Positions 24,142 through 31,428 of a stretch of DNA of 32,736 bases are shown piece by piece. The notes under the pieces were generated by a model that had not been told where the DNA came from, did not search any database, and saw only the letters and a program-made list of their open reading frames with translations. Source of the stretch: Streptomyces sp. MBT65 (GTDB lineage Bacteria > Actinomycetota > Actinomycetes > Streptomycetales > Streptomycetaceae); the NCBI RefSeq assembly GCF_016612545.1, contig NZ_JAENRY010000123.1, forward strand, positions 1 through 32,736. Reading direction: 5' to 3'. Within the stretch, counting starts at the first letter, position 1. Each line of letters begins with the position of its first letter. The position numbers and the translations under genes were made by a program.

Positions 24142-27100
24142 GGACGAGGCCCGGAAGATCCTGCTCCATCTGGGCCTGTGGTGGCCCGAGGCCGACTCCG
24201 GGAAACTGCGGTCGGCGGCGACGGCCTGGCGCACGTTCGCCGATGCCGTCGACGATGTGCGCGGTCCGGTCAATCAGAGCGCGTCGTCGATCATCCACAA
24301 CAACACGGGTCAGTCGATCGAGGCGTTCGGGAAGTTCTGGGGCCGGTACGCGAAGAACGCCAAGGGGGACGACAGCGGCTGGCTGAAGGACCTGGCCGAC
24401 TCGGGGCGCCACGTGGCCACCGCGCTCGACAAGTTCGCCGACGCGATCGACGACGCCATCAACAAGCTCTGGACGCAGATCGGCATCGACGCCGCCGTGA
24501 TCGCGGGCGGGGTGGCGCTGGCGTTCTTCACCGCGGGCCTGGCCTCCGGTGCGGCCGTCGCGGCGGCCGACCTGGTGATCGAGTTCGGTGCCGGGCTGGG
24601 GATCGCGGTGTCCACGACGATCGCCGAGATCGCCGGGGGCACGCTGGTCGCCGCCGCGTTCGGCGGTGTCGAGTCGGTGACGGTCGACCTGGCCGTGGCG
24701 CAGCCCCTGAAGATCGCGACCGGTCTCCAGCAGGGCTTCAGCCTCGACGAGGTCAACCAGGCCGCCGAGGACGGCATGCTCTTCGGCGGCGCGCTGGGTG
24801 CCGGCGGCGGGGTCCTGAAGGCGACCATGGAGGGCGGGTTCAGCGACACCACGCCCCTTCTGCTGCGTCCGCCGTCGCTCCGGCCCGACCTGGTGGAGCT
24901 GGGCCCGGCGGCCCGCAACGCCGACCGCATCCCGTGCGTGGGCGAGCCGATCGACGTGGCGACCGGCGCGATGCTGATGACGCAGACGGATCTGACGCTG
25001 CCGGGCAGCCTGCCGCTCACGTTCACCCGCACCCACCTCTCCTCGTACCGGGGAGGCGTGTGCTTCGGGCCGACCTGGATCTCCACCCTGGACGAGTGCC
25101 TCCAGATCGACGGCGAAGGCGTCGTCTTCGCCGCGGCGGACGGCATGCGCCTCGTGTACCCGGTGCCCGAACCGGGCGTCCCGACCATGCCGGTGAAGGG
25201 CGTGCGCTGGCCCCTGGAATGGGACGGCAAGCCGGACGGCGCGATGACGGTCACCGACCCGGTGACGGGCGTCGTGCGCACCTTCGCGGCCCCGGTCCCT
25301 TCTCCCACCTTCGGCGTCTTCCACCTGGCGCTGGACTCCTGGAGCGACCGCAACGGCCAACGCATCGACGTCGAACGCGACGACGAGGGCGTGCCGTTCG
25401 GCCTCCGCCACTCCGGCGGCTACTACGTCGCCGTCGACACCGAGGGCCCCCGCATCACGGCCCTGCGCCTGCTGGACGAGCCGCCTTCCCGCTACCGGCC
25501 CGGCACCGCGACCGACGAGGGCACGGTCGTCATGCGCTACAGCTACGACGAGTCGGGGAACCTCGCCGGAGTCGTCAACTCCACTGGCGAACCACTGCGG
25601 TTCACCTACGACGAGCAGGGCCGGGTCACCAAGTGGACGGACCGGAACGGCACTTGGTTCGGTTACGTCTACGACGAGCGCGGCCGCGTGATCCGCACCG
25701 AGGGCGTCGACGGCATCCTCTCGGGCACGCTCGCCTACGACGACACGGCCGGCGCGACCACGTACACCGACTCCCAAGGGCATGTCTCGGTCCACCGGTT
25801 CAACGCCGAAGGCCTGCTGGTCGAGGAGACGGACCCGCTCGGCCATGTCACCCGCACGGAGTGGGACGCGTACGGGACACGGCCGGTCGCGGTGACGGAT
25901 CCGCTGGGTCACACGACTCGGTACACCTACGACGAGGACGGACTCCTCACCGAACTCACCCTGGCCGACGGCTCGTTGGCGCGGGCCGAGTACAACGCGC
26001 TCGGCCTGCCGACGGAGGTGGTCGAGCCGGGCGGGGCGTTCTGGCGGCACACGTACGACGAGCGCGGCAATCTGCTCGGGACCGTGGACCCGACCGGTGC
26101 CGAGACGCGGTACACGAACGACGAGGCGGGCCGGCCGACCGCGATCACGAACGCGCTCGGCCACACGCGCACGGTGGCGTACGACCCGGCCGGTCTGCCC
26201 GTCGCCCTGACGGACGAGCTGGGCCACACCACCACGATTCGCCGCAACGTCTTCGGCCGGGTGGTCGCGGTGACCGACCCGCTGGGCCACGTCACACGCC
26301 TGGGCTGGACCGCGGAGGGCAAGCCGGCCTGGCGCGAACAGCCCGACGGCGGCCGGGAGTCGTGGACCTGGGACGCCGAGGGCAACCTGCTCGGCCACAC
26401 GGACGCGGCGGGCAACACGACCCATCACACGGCGGCGCACTTCGACGTCCCCGCGACCCTGACCGACCCGGACGGCGCGCACTACCGGTTCTCGTACGAC
26501 ACGGAACTGCGCCTGGCACAGGTCGTCAATCCGCAGGGCCGCACCTGGTCGTACAGCTACGACGAGGCCGGCCGGCTCGTGGCCGAGACCGACTTCAACG
26601 GGCGTGCGCTGACGTACACCCACGACGCGGCGGGCCGGCTGGTCTCACGGACCAACGGAGCCGGCGAGACGCTGACCTTCGTGCGGGACGGGGCGGGCCG
26701 CGTCGTGGAACAGCGCACCGGCACCGGTGAGACGACGACCTTCGCGTACGGAGCGGACGGACTGCTCGCCCGGGCGGTCAACGGGGACGCCGGGCTGGTC
26801 CTCGCCCGGGACGCGCTCGGGCGGGTCCTCGGCGAGACGGTCGACGGCCACGCCACGGCCTACGCCTACGACCTCGTGGGTCGTTGCGTCCGCCGCGAGA
26901 CCCCGTCCGGGCTGGTCTCGCGGTGGACGTACGACATGGCGGGCCGTCCGACAGAGCTCTGCTCGGAGGCGGGAGCCCTGTCCTTCGCCCACGACGCCGC
27001 CGGGCACGAGACGGAGCGCCGTCTCGGCGCCGATGTTCTGCTGACCCAGAAATGGGACGCGGCCGGCCGCCTCACCGTCCAGTCCCTCACCGCGGGCACC

Positions 27101-28444
27101 GCCGACGCGCAGAACCTGCTGCAGCACCGCACCTACGCCTACCGCGCCGACGACCATCTGACGGAGATCCGGGAACTCACCACGGGTACCCGCCACTTCG
27201 ACCTGGACGGGACGGGGCGGGTCACCGGCGTACGCGCGCACGGCTGGACCGAGACGTACGCCTATGACCTGGCCGGCAATCTGGTGGGCGCCACAGCACC
27301 CGATCACGGCGCCGCCGGGGAGCGTGACTTCGACGGCACCCTCGTCCGCCGCGCGGGCCGCACCACCTACCGGCACGATGCCCAGGGGCGGCTGGTCCGC
27401 AGGACCCGCAAGCTCCTCAACGGGCAGGCTCGTACGTGGACCTACTCCTGGTCGGCGGAGGACCGCCTGGCCGAGGTCCGCACACCGGACGGCGAACGCT
27501 GGAGATACGCGTACGACCCGCTCGGGCGCCGACTCGCCAAATACCGACTGACGGACGACGGAACGCAGGAGGATCGCACCGACTTCTCCTGGGACGACAC
27601 CAGGCTGTCCGAACAGCGACGCTCGGACGGCCGGGTGACCACCTGGGACTACGAGCCCGGCACCTACCGGCCGGTCGCCCAGACCGATCACCGGCGATCG
27701 GCTCTCGGTCACGACGGCTCGTTCCTCGCCCGGCTGGCCGAGGAGTCGGCACCCGACCACGCGATGCTCTTCCAGGCGGTCATCACGGATGCCGTCGGCA
27801 CTCCGACCGAACTCGTGACCGAGGAGGGCACGAGGACCTGGCAGGGCCGGACGTCGCTGTGGGGCACGGTGCTCCGAGGCCCCGAGTCCGCCACCACCGA
27901 CTGCCCGCTGCGGTTCCCGGGGCAGTACGCGGACGCCGAAACGGGCCTGCACTACAACTACTTCCGCTATTACGACCCCGAGACGGCCTGCTACCTGAGC
28001 CAGGATCCCCTGGGTCTGACGGCGGCCCCCAACCCGTCAGCGTACGTCCGCCATCCCGGCACCTGGTCGGACCCGCTGGGTCTGTACGGCTGTGAACTGG
28101 ACGACCTCGGAGGCGGCTGGTACCGGTCGCCCGAAGGGCTGGACTACGGTCCCGGATCGGCCGAGGGGCACCGCATCACCCACGTCATGCAGCACACCCG
28201 GGACAACCCCGCGAAGCCCGCCCACGGAGTGTTCGACACGGGCAACCAAGGGGTGCTGGAGACGGTCGACGAGGCATGGAACCGGCGGGCCGCAGCGGTG
28301 TCGGTCAACCAACAGGGCGCCCGCACCACCTACATCATCCCGATGGCCCGGCAGGTGGGTTACAACCCCGGCGAAGAATATATTTCGATCACCGTCGAAC
28401 ACGGCAACGAAGTGATCACGGCCTTTCCGAGGAGCTGGAACTGA
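24125..28444 (+). CDS. RHS/YD-repeat polymorphic toxin with type VII-like N-terminus
   Basis: 1439 residues from GTG 24125 (GTG 24131 is an alternative). Order of parts: residues 1-110, a helical CpnT/WXG100-like region (LGLWWPEADSGKLRSAATAWRTFADAVDDVRGPVNQSASSI, then FGKFWGRYAK); 115-200, a hydrophobic Ala/Gly-rich stretch; about 265-345, a DUF6531-like domain (GEPIDVATGAMLMTQTDLTLPGSLPLTFTRTHLS); about 470-1135, many YD repeats (YDEQGRV, YDAAGRL-like) that form the shell; 1263-1322, the RHS core PGQYADAETGLHYNYFRYYDPE and PLGL motifs where the tip is usually cleaved. The tip, 1323-1439, has H1349, H1353, H1357, K1364, H1367 and ends VITAFPRSWN. I do not recognise its family with certainty; the layout of His residues, an Arg/Lys and a late Thr resembles RNase toxins of the BECR group. 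The stop overlaps the start of the next gene by one base. Confidence 0.88.
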   Translation: MPVSVEDEARKILLHLGLWWPEADSGKLRSAATAWRTFADAVDDVRGPVNQSASSIIHNNTGQSIEAFGKFWGRYAKNAKGDDSGWLKDLADSGRHVATALDKFADAIDDAINKLWTQIGIDAAVIAGGVALAFFTAGLASGAAVAAADLVIEFGAGLGIAVSTTIAEIAGGTLVAAAFGGVESVTVDLAVAQPLKIATGLQQGFSLDEVNQAAEDGMLFGGALGAGGGVLKATMEGGFSDTTPLLLRPPSLRPDLVELGPAARNADRIPCVGEPIDVATGAMLMTQTDLTLPGSLPLTFTRTHLSSYRGGVCFGPTWISTLDECLQIDGEGVVFAAADGMRLVYPVPEPGVPTMPVKGVRWPLEWDGKPDGAMTVTDPVTGVVRTFAAPVPSPTFGVFHLALDSWSDRNGQRIDVERDDEGVPFGLRHSGGYYVAVDTEGPRITALRLLDEPPSRYRPGTATDEGTVVMRYSYDESGNLAGVVNSTGEPLRFTYDEQGRVTKWTDRNGTWFGYVYDERGRVIRTEGVDGILSGTLAYDDTAGATTYTDSQGHVSVHRFNAEGLLVEETDPLGHVTRTEWDAYGTRPVAVTDPLGHTTRYTYDEDGLLTELTLADGSLARAEYNALGLPTEVVEPGGAFWRHTYDERGNLLGTVDPTGAETRYTNDEAGRPTAITNALGHTRTVAYDPAGLPVALTDELGHTTTIRRNVFGRVVAVTDPLGHVTRLGWTAEGKPAWREQPDGGRESWTWDAEGNLLGHTDAAGNTTHHTAAHFDVPATLTDPDGAHYRFSYDTELRLAQVVNPQGRTWSYSYDEAGRLVAETDFNGRALTYTHDAAGRLVSRTNGAGETLTFVRDGAGRVVEQRTGTGETTTFAYGADGLLARAVNGDAGLVLARDALGRVLGETVDGHATAYAYDLVGRCVRRETPSGLVSRWTYDMAGRPTELCSEAGALSFAHDAAGHETERRLGADVLLTQKWDAAGRLTVQSLTAGTADAQNLLQHRTYAYRADDHLTEIRELTTGTRHFDLDGTGRVTGVRAHGWTETYAYDLAGNLVGATAPDHGAAGERDFDGTLVRRAGRTTYRHDAQGRLVRRTRKLLNGQARTWTYSWSAEDRLAEVRTPDGERWRYAYDPLGRRLAKYRLTDDGTQEDRTDFSWDDTRLSEQRRSDGRVTTWDYEPGTYRPVAQTDHRRSALGHDGSFLARLAEESAPDHAMLFQAVITDAVGTPTELVTEEGTRTWQGRTSLWGTVLRGPESATTDCPLRFPGQYADAETGLHYNYFRYYDPETACYLSQDPLGLTAAPNPSAYVRHPGTWSDPLGLYGCELDDLGGGWYRSPEGLDYGPGSAEGHRITHVMQHTRDNPAKPAHGVFDTGNQGVLETVDEAWNRRAAAVSVNQQGARTTYIIPMARQVGYNPGEEYISITVEHGNEVITAFPRSWN

Positions 28445-28656
28445 TGGAAAAGGTTGCCTGCGCCCACTGCGGCCAGGACTGGGTGCGCTGCTACGAGCGC
28501 AAGGACACGGGCCGGAAATTCTTCCTGTGCCCGGAGTGCGAGTCCGTATGGGAGCTGGAGGACGACCTTCACGAGGACACGGACCTGTACTTGAGCGAGT
28601 ATCTGCTGACCGGGGATCCCGTGAAGGACTGGGAGATCATCACGCCGTGTGCCTGA
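28444..28656 (+). CDS. acidic zinc-ribbon protein, presumed immunity protein
   Basis: 70 residues from ATG 28444, which shares a base with the RHS stop. Two pairs of cysteines (Cys6-x-x-Cys9 and Cys29-x-x-Cys32) make a zinc ribbon: VACAHCGQDWVRCYERK and KFFLCPECESVWELEDD. The C-terminal half is strongly acidic (ELEDDLHEDTDLYLSEYLLTGD). I know no named immunity family with this shape. Its position, one gene past a variable RHS tip with coupled translation, is the standard place for an immunity gene, so it likely binds and blocks the tip; the acidic face may mimic RNA. Alternatively it may be a small regulator unrelated to the toxin. Confidence 0.72.
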   Translation: MEKVACAHCGQDWVRCYERKDTGRKFFLCPECESVWELEDDLHEDTDLYLSEYLLTGDPVKDWEIITPCA

Positions 28657-28673
28657 GCGGCCGCTGGAGCCGC

Positions 28674-28727
28674 TTGGTGCCGTGAGGCCGGTTGGTGTCG
28701 TGTGGCCCTTTGGTGCCGTGCTCGGTT
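28674..28727. repeat. three 18-bp tandem repeats after the immunity gene
   Basis: TTGGTG[C/T]CGTG starts at 28674, 28692 and 28710, exactly 18 bp apart, filling the gap between the zinc-ribbon gene and the stop of the convergent regulator gene. Confidence 0.8.
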
Positions 28728-29731
28728 CACAGGCTTCCCGGTCGCACCAGTCCCGTTCTCTTCACCCCGCTCAGAATCGGTGTGACCTCGATCGTCGAGA
28801 CGTGCGGAAGCGCGCCGATCGTGTCGCTCAGGAAGAGGTAGAGCGCGTTGAGGTCGGCGGCGGCGACGGCCACCAGGAGGTTGGCCGGGCCGGTGGTGGC
28901 GGAGGCGAAGCGGACCTGGGGGTGGCGGCTGAGCCCGCGGCCCGTCTCCTCCAGGCCGCCGGGGGCCACCGTGATCCACAGCAGGGCCTCGCTACGGATG
29001 CCCAGCTCGGCCAGGTCGACCTCGGTCGCGAGTCTGACGACCTGGTCGCCGAGCAGCGCCTCCAGCCTGCGGCGGGCGGTGAGCGCGGTGGTGCCGGCGC
29101 GGCGGGCGAGCTCGGCGTAGGAGGCCCGGCCGTCCTCGACCAGGGGTGTGATCAGCGCGTGGTCGAGGGGCTGGAGCGCCGCGCGGCCGGGTGGGACGGA
29201 GGTGTCCGGGCGGCGCGGGTGGTCCGGCCGCAGACCGGTCAGTTCGGCCTCGGTCAGGAGGCCGCCGCTCCAGTCGAAGACCGCGGGGAAGACCCGTAGG
29301 AGAGTGTGGGAGGTCCACGACCGCACCGCGGGAGTGGCCGGAAGGTCGCGCAGGAGAAGGGAGTTGCGCGCTTCGGGGCCGTCCAGGAACAGGATCGTGC
29401 AGATCTCGTCGCCGCCGCCGAGGATGTCCACCCAGATGGTGTCGGGGCGGCGGGCCAGGGTCGCGGCGATGGCGCCGATCCGGTCCGGCCGGCAGCGGAT
29501 GCGCAGGGCCAGCGGGATCAGGTCCGGGAACCACAGCGGGTTGCGTACGGCGGTGGCGCGCAGCGTCCTGTCGTGGAACAGCGGTGCCGCGCGCCGCACC
29601 ACGGTGCGCTCCGAGATGCCCAGGACACGGCCGACCGTGCGCCACGAGGCGCGCGGGGACGCCAGCATCGCGGCCGCGATCCGGCTGTCCGTCTCGCTCA
29701 GCGGGTGGCGGGGGTGGCTTTCTTTCGGCAT
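28727..29731 (-). CDS. tandem two-domain Lrp/AsnC-family regulator
   Basis: 334 residues from ATG 29731, about twice the usual Lrp length. Two helix-turn-helix plus sensor units are fused: ETDSRIAAAMLASPRASWRTVGRVLGISERTVVRRAAPL with sensor LIPLALRIRCRPDRIGAIAATLARRPDTIWVDILGGGDEICTILFLDG, then LDHALITPLVEDGRASYAELARRAGTTALTARRRLEALL with IRSEALLWITVAPGGLEETGRGLSRHPQVRFASATTGPANLLVAVAAADLNALYLFL. Such double Lrp proteins occur in actinobacteria. It stands divergent from the PhzF-like gene and probably regulates it and itself. The effector is unknown. It is convergent with the toxin cluster. Confidence 0.9.
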   Translation of the reverse strand: MPKESHPRHPLSETDSRIAAAMLASPRASWRTVGRVLGISERTVVRRAAPLFHDRTLRATAVRNPLWFPDLIPLALRIRCRPDRIGAIAATLARRPDTIWVDILGGGDEICTILFLDGPEARNSLLLRDLPATPAVRSWTSHTLLRVFPAVFDWSGGLLTEAELTGLRPDHPRRPDTSVPPGRAALQPLDHALITPLVEDGRASYAELARRAGTTALTARRRLEALLGDQVVRLATEVDLAELGIRSEALLWITVAPGGLEETGRGLSRHPQVRFASATTGPANLLVAVAAADLNALYLFLSDTIGALPHVSTIEVTPILSGVKRTGLVRPGSL

Positions 29732-29815
29732 GTCGACCCGGTCCTCTGTCCTTCTTCCCTGCTGCGGTCATCCGTTTCTGGCGCGGATCGATGCTGACAC
29801 CGGCCGCCCGCACAC

Positions 29816-29845
29816 GTCCACATCGGTCCACATCAGTCCACTGTG
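29816..29845. promoter_or_regulatory. three 10-bp direct repeats between the two-domain Lrp and phzF-like genes
   Basis: GTCCACATCG (29816-29825), GTCCACATCA (29826-29835) and GTCCACTGTG (29836-29845) follow one another, one helical turn apart. They lie in the 193-bp divergent intergenic region and look like stacked binding sites for the neighbouring Lrp-type regulator. Confidence 0.6.
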
Positions 29846-29924
29846 TCGTGACTGGCCCTGTCCTCGCCGTGCGGGCGCCCGTTGGGATGGACCTGCTTCC
29901 GTCGCAGCCGTGTGAAAGGCCCTG

Positions 29925-30773
29925 ATGACCATGCCGCGTATCCGCCCGTTCACGCAGGTCGACGTGTTCTCCACGAGCCCCTACTCCGGCAACCCGGTCG
30001 CGGTCGTCCTGGACGGCACGGACCTGACCGACGAGGAGATGCAGGGCCTGGCGCGGTGGACGAACCTGTCCGAGACCACGTTCGTGCTGCCCCCGACCAC
30101 CCCGGAGGCGGACTACCGGCTGCGGATCTTCACCCCGCAGGGCGAGTTGCCGTTCGCCGGCCACCCCACCCTCGGCTCGGCGCGCGCGTGGCTGGACGGT
30201 GGCGGCACTCCGCGGCACGCCGAACGCGTCGTGCAGGAGTGCGCCGTAGGACTGGTCGCCGTCCGGCGCGGTGCGGACACGCTGGCCTTCGCGGCTCCGC
30301 CCCGGGTGCGGGAGGGCGCGCTCGACGACGAGCTGCTACGGCGGATCGTGGCCGCGTTCGGGGTCGCGCCGGAGCGGGTCGTGGACCATCAGTGGGTCGA
30401 CAACGGGCCCGGGTGGGCGGTGCTGCAACTGGCCACGGCCGAGGATGTGCTCGCCCTCGAACCCGACTTCGGCGGCTTCCCGGACGCGATGGTCGGTGCG
30501 ATCGGGGCCCACCCGGACGGGCACCGGCACCGCTTCGAGCTGCGTACCTTCGCCCCCGGTGCCGGGGTGCCCGAGGATCCCGCGTGCGGGAGCATGAACG
30601 CCGGTGTCGGGCAGTGGCTCACCTCGACCGGCGGCGCGCCCGCCTCCTACCGGGTCTCCCAGGGCACGCGCCTGGGGCGGGCCGCGAGCATCGAGATCAC
30701 CGCCGACGCGGACGGCACCGTGTGGGTCAGCGGGGCCGCCGTCGTGTGCGTGCGCGGCACCATCACGCTCTGA
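29925..30773 (+). CDS. PhzF-family isomerase/epimerase
   Basis: 282 residues from ATG 29925 (GAAAGG upstream); ATG 29931 is also possible. The diaminopimelate-epimerase-like double fold is seen in VDVFSTSPYSGNPVAVVLD, NLSETTFVLPPTT with the catalytic Glu50, FTPQGELPFAGHPTLGSA, and PGAGVPEDPACGSMNAGVGQWL in the second half. PhzF of phenazine synthesis isomerises dihydro-hydroxyanthranilic acid, but most family members act on other small acids, and there are no other phenazine genes here. Divergent from the two-domain Lrp regulator, it is probably the enzyme that regulator controls. The start of the tandem repeat at 30771 contains its stop. Confidence 0.9.
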   Translation: MTMPRIRPFTQVDVFSTSPYSGNPVAVVLDGTDLTDEEMQGLARWTNLSETTFVLPPTTPEADYRLRIFTPQGELPFAGHPTLGSARAWLDGGGTPRHAERVVQECAVGLVAVRRGADTLAFAAPPRVREGALDDELLRRIVAAFGVAPERVVDHQWVDNGPGWAVLQLATAEDVLALEPDFGGFPDAMVGAIGAHPDGHRHRFELRTFAPGAGVPEDPACGSMNAGVGQWLTSTGGAPASYRVSQGTRLGRAASIEITADADGTVWVSGAAVVCVRGTITL

Positions 30774-30808
30774 CGGTCATCCGGCGTCGTGACGGTCATC
30801 CGGCGTCG
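30771..30808. repeat. 19-bp perfect tandem repeat holding both convergent stops
   Basis: TGACGGTCATCCGGCGTCG occurs at 30771-30789 and again at 30790-30808. The TGA of the phzF-like gene opens the first copy, and the stop of the convergent Lrp gene (30796-30798 on the minus strand) lies in the second. Confidence 0.92.
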
Positions 30809-31245
30809 GTGTCGGCGGTGAGCGTCTTCATGGTGACGTAGCTGCTCACCGTCGCCACGCCGTGCAGGGTGGCCAGTTGGTTGGCGTGGAAGTCCTCGTA
30901 CGCGGGCAGGTCGGCCACCTCGACCTGGAGGAGATAGTCGAAGTTGCCGGTGATGTGGTGGCAGGCGACCACCTCGGGCAGTCGGGTGACCCCGCGCTCG
31001 AACGCGACCACGTCCGCGCGGGTGTGCCGCATCAGCCGTACCCCCGCGAAGACCCGCAGACCGCGGCCGATCGCGGCGGGATCGATCAGCGCGCGGTAGC
31101 CGCGGATGACCCCGGCCTCCTCCAACTGGCGCACGCGCCGCAGACAGGGTGACGGCGACAGGCCGACCCGGGCGGCGAGCTCGCTGTTGCTGATGCGGCC
31201 GTGCTGCTCCAGCACGGCCAGAATCGACCGGTCCACCTCGTCCAT
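30796..31245 (-). CDS. Lrp/AsnC-family regulator (divergent from the sulfur amino-acid lyase)
   Basis: 149 residues from ATG 31245. Helix-turn-helix MDEVDRSILAVLEQHGRISNSELAARVGLSPSPCLRRVRQLEEAGVIRGY, then sensor domain VFAGVRLMRHTRADVVAFERGVTRLPEVVACHHITGNFDYLLQVEVADLPAYEDFHANQLATLHGVATVSSYVTMKTL. Normal length for the family. The layout repeats that of MdeR-MdeA of Pseudomonas putida, where an Lrp-type protein activates a methionine gamma-lyase gene in response to methionine, so a sulfur amino acid is a reasonable effector. Confidence 0.93.
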   Translation of the reverse strand: MDEVDRSILAVLEQHGRISNSELAARVGLSPSPCLRRVRQLEEAGVIRGYRALIDPAAIGRGLRVFAGVRLMRHTRADVVAFERGVTRLPEVVACHHITGNFDYLLQVEVADLPAYEDFHANQLATLHGVATVSSYVTMKTLTADTDAG

Positions 31246-31248
31246 GGC

Positions 31249-31315
31249 GGCAGATTATTGCGCGAACAGCGCGACTACCACAATCGTACGCCCCTGATGG
31301 GCGCAATATGCTGCC
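31249..31315. promoter_or_regulatory. paired operator-like sites in the Lrp/lyase intergenic region
   Basis: GGCAGATTATTGCGC (31249-31263) and GCGCAATATGCTGCC (31301-31315) are imperfect inverted copies of one another, with centres 52 bp apart (five helical turns). Each contains GCA-N6-TGC. This is the expected pattern for an Lrp octamer binding two faces of one promoter region. Confidence 0.65.
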
Positions 31316-31428
31316 AAAGTTGCCGGGAATCGGGCACATCGGACCGCTGGTCGGTCACGCTTCCCGGAGACGCGGTTCCTGGAGCCAGGCCTCCCGGAGC
31401 CACCCCGCCAGTCCGTGGAAGGGCAGCC

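Noticed and set aside
24110..26623. Minus-strand open frame of 837 codons opposite the RHS gene
   Set aside because: Its sequence is an Arg/Val/Gly-rich mirror of the YD repeats with no recognisable domain.
23618..28656. bldA control of the toxin cluster through TTA codons
   Set aside because: I saw no in-frame TTA codon in the places I checked in the three genes, so there is no sign of it.
29925..30773. Phenazine biosynthesis cluster marked by phzF
   Set aside because: No other phenazine genes are present and PhzF-like enzymes are widespread outside that pathway.
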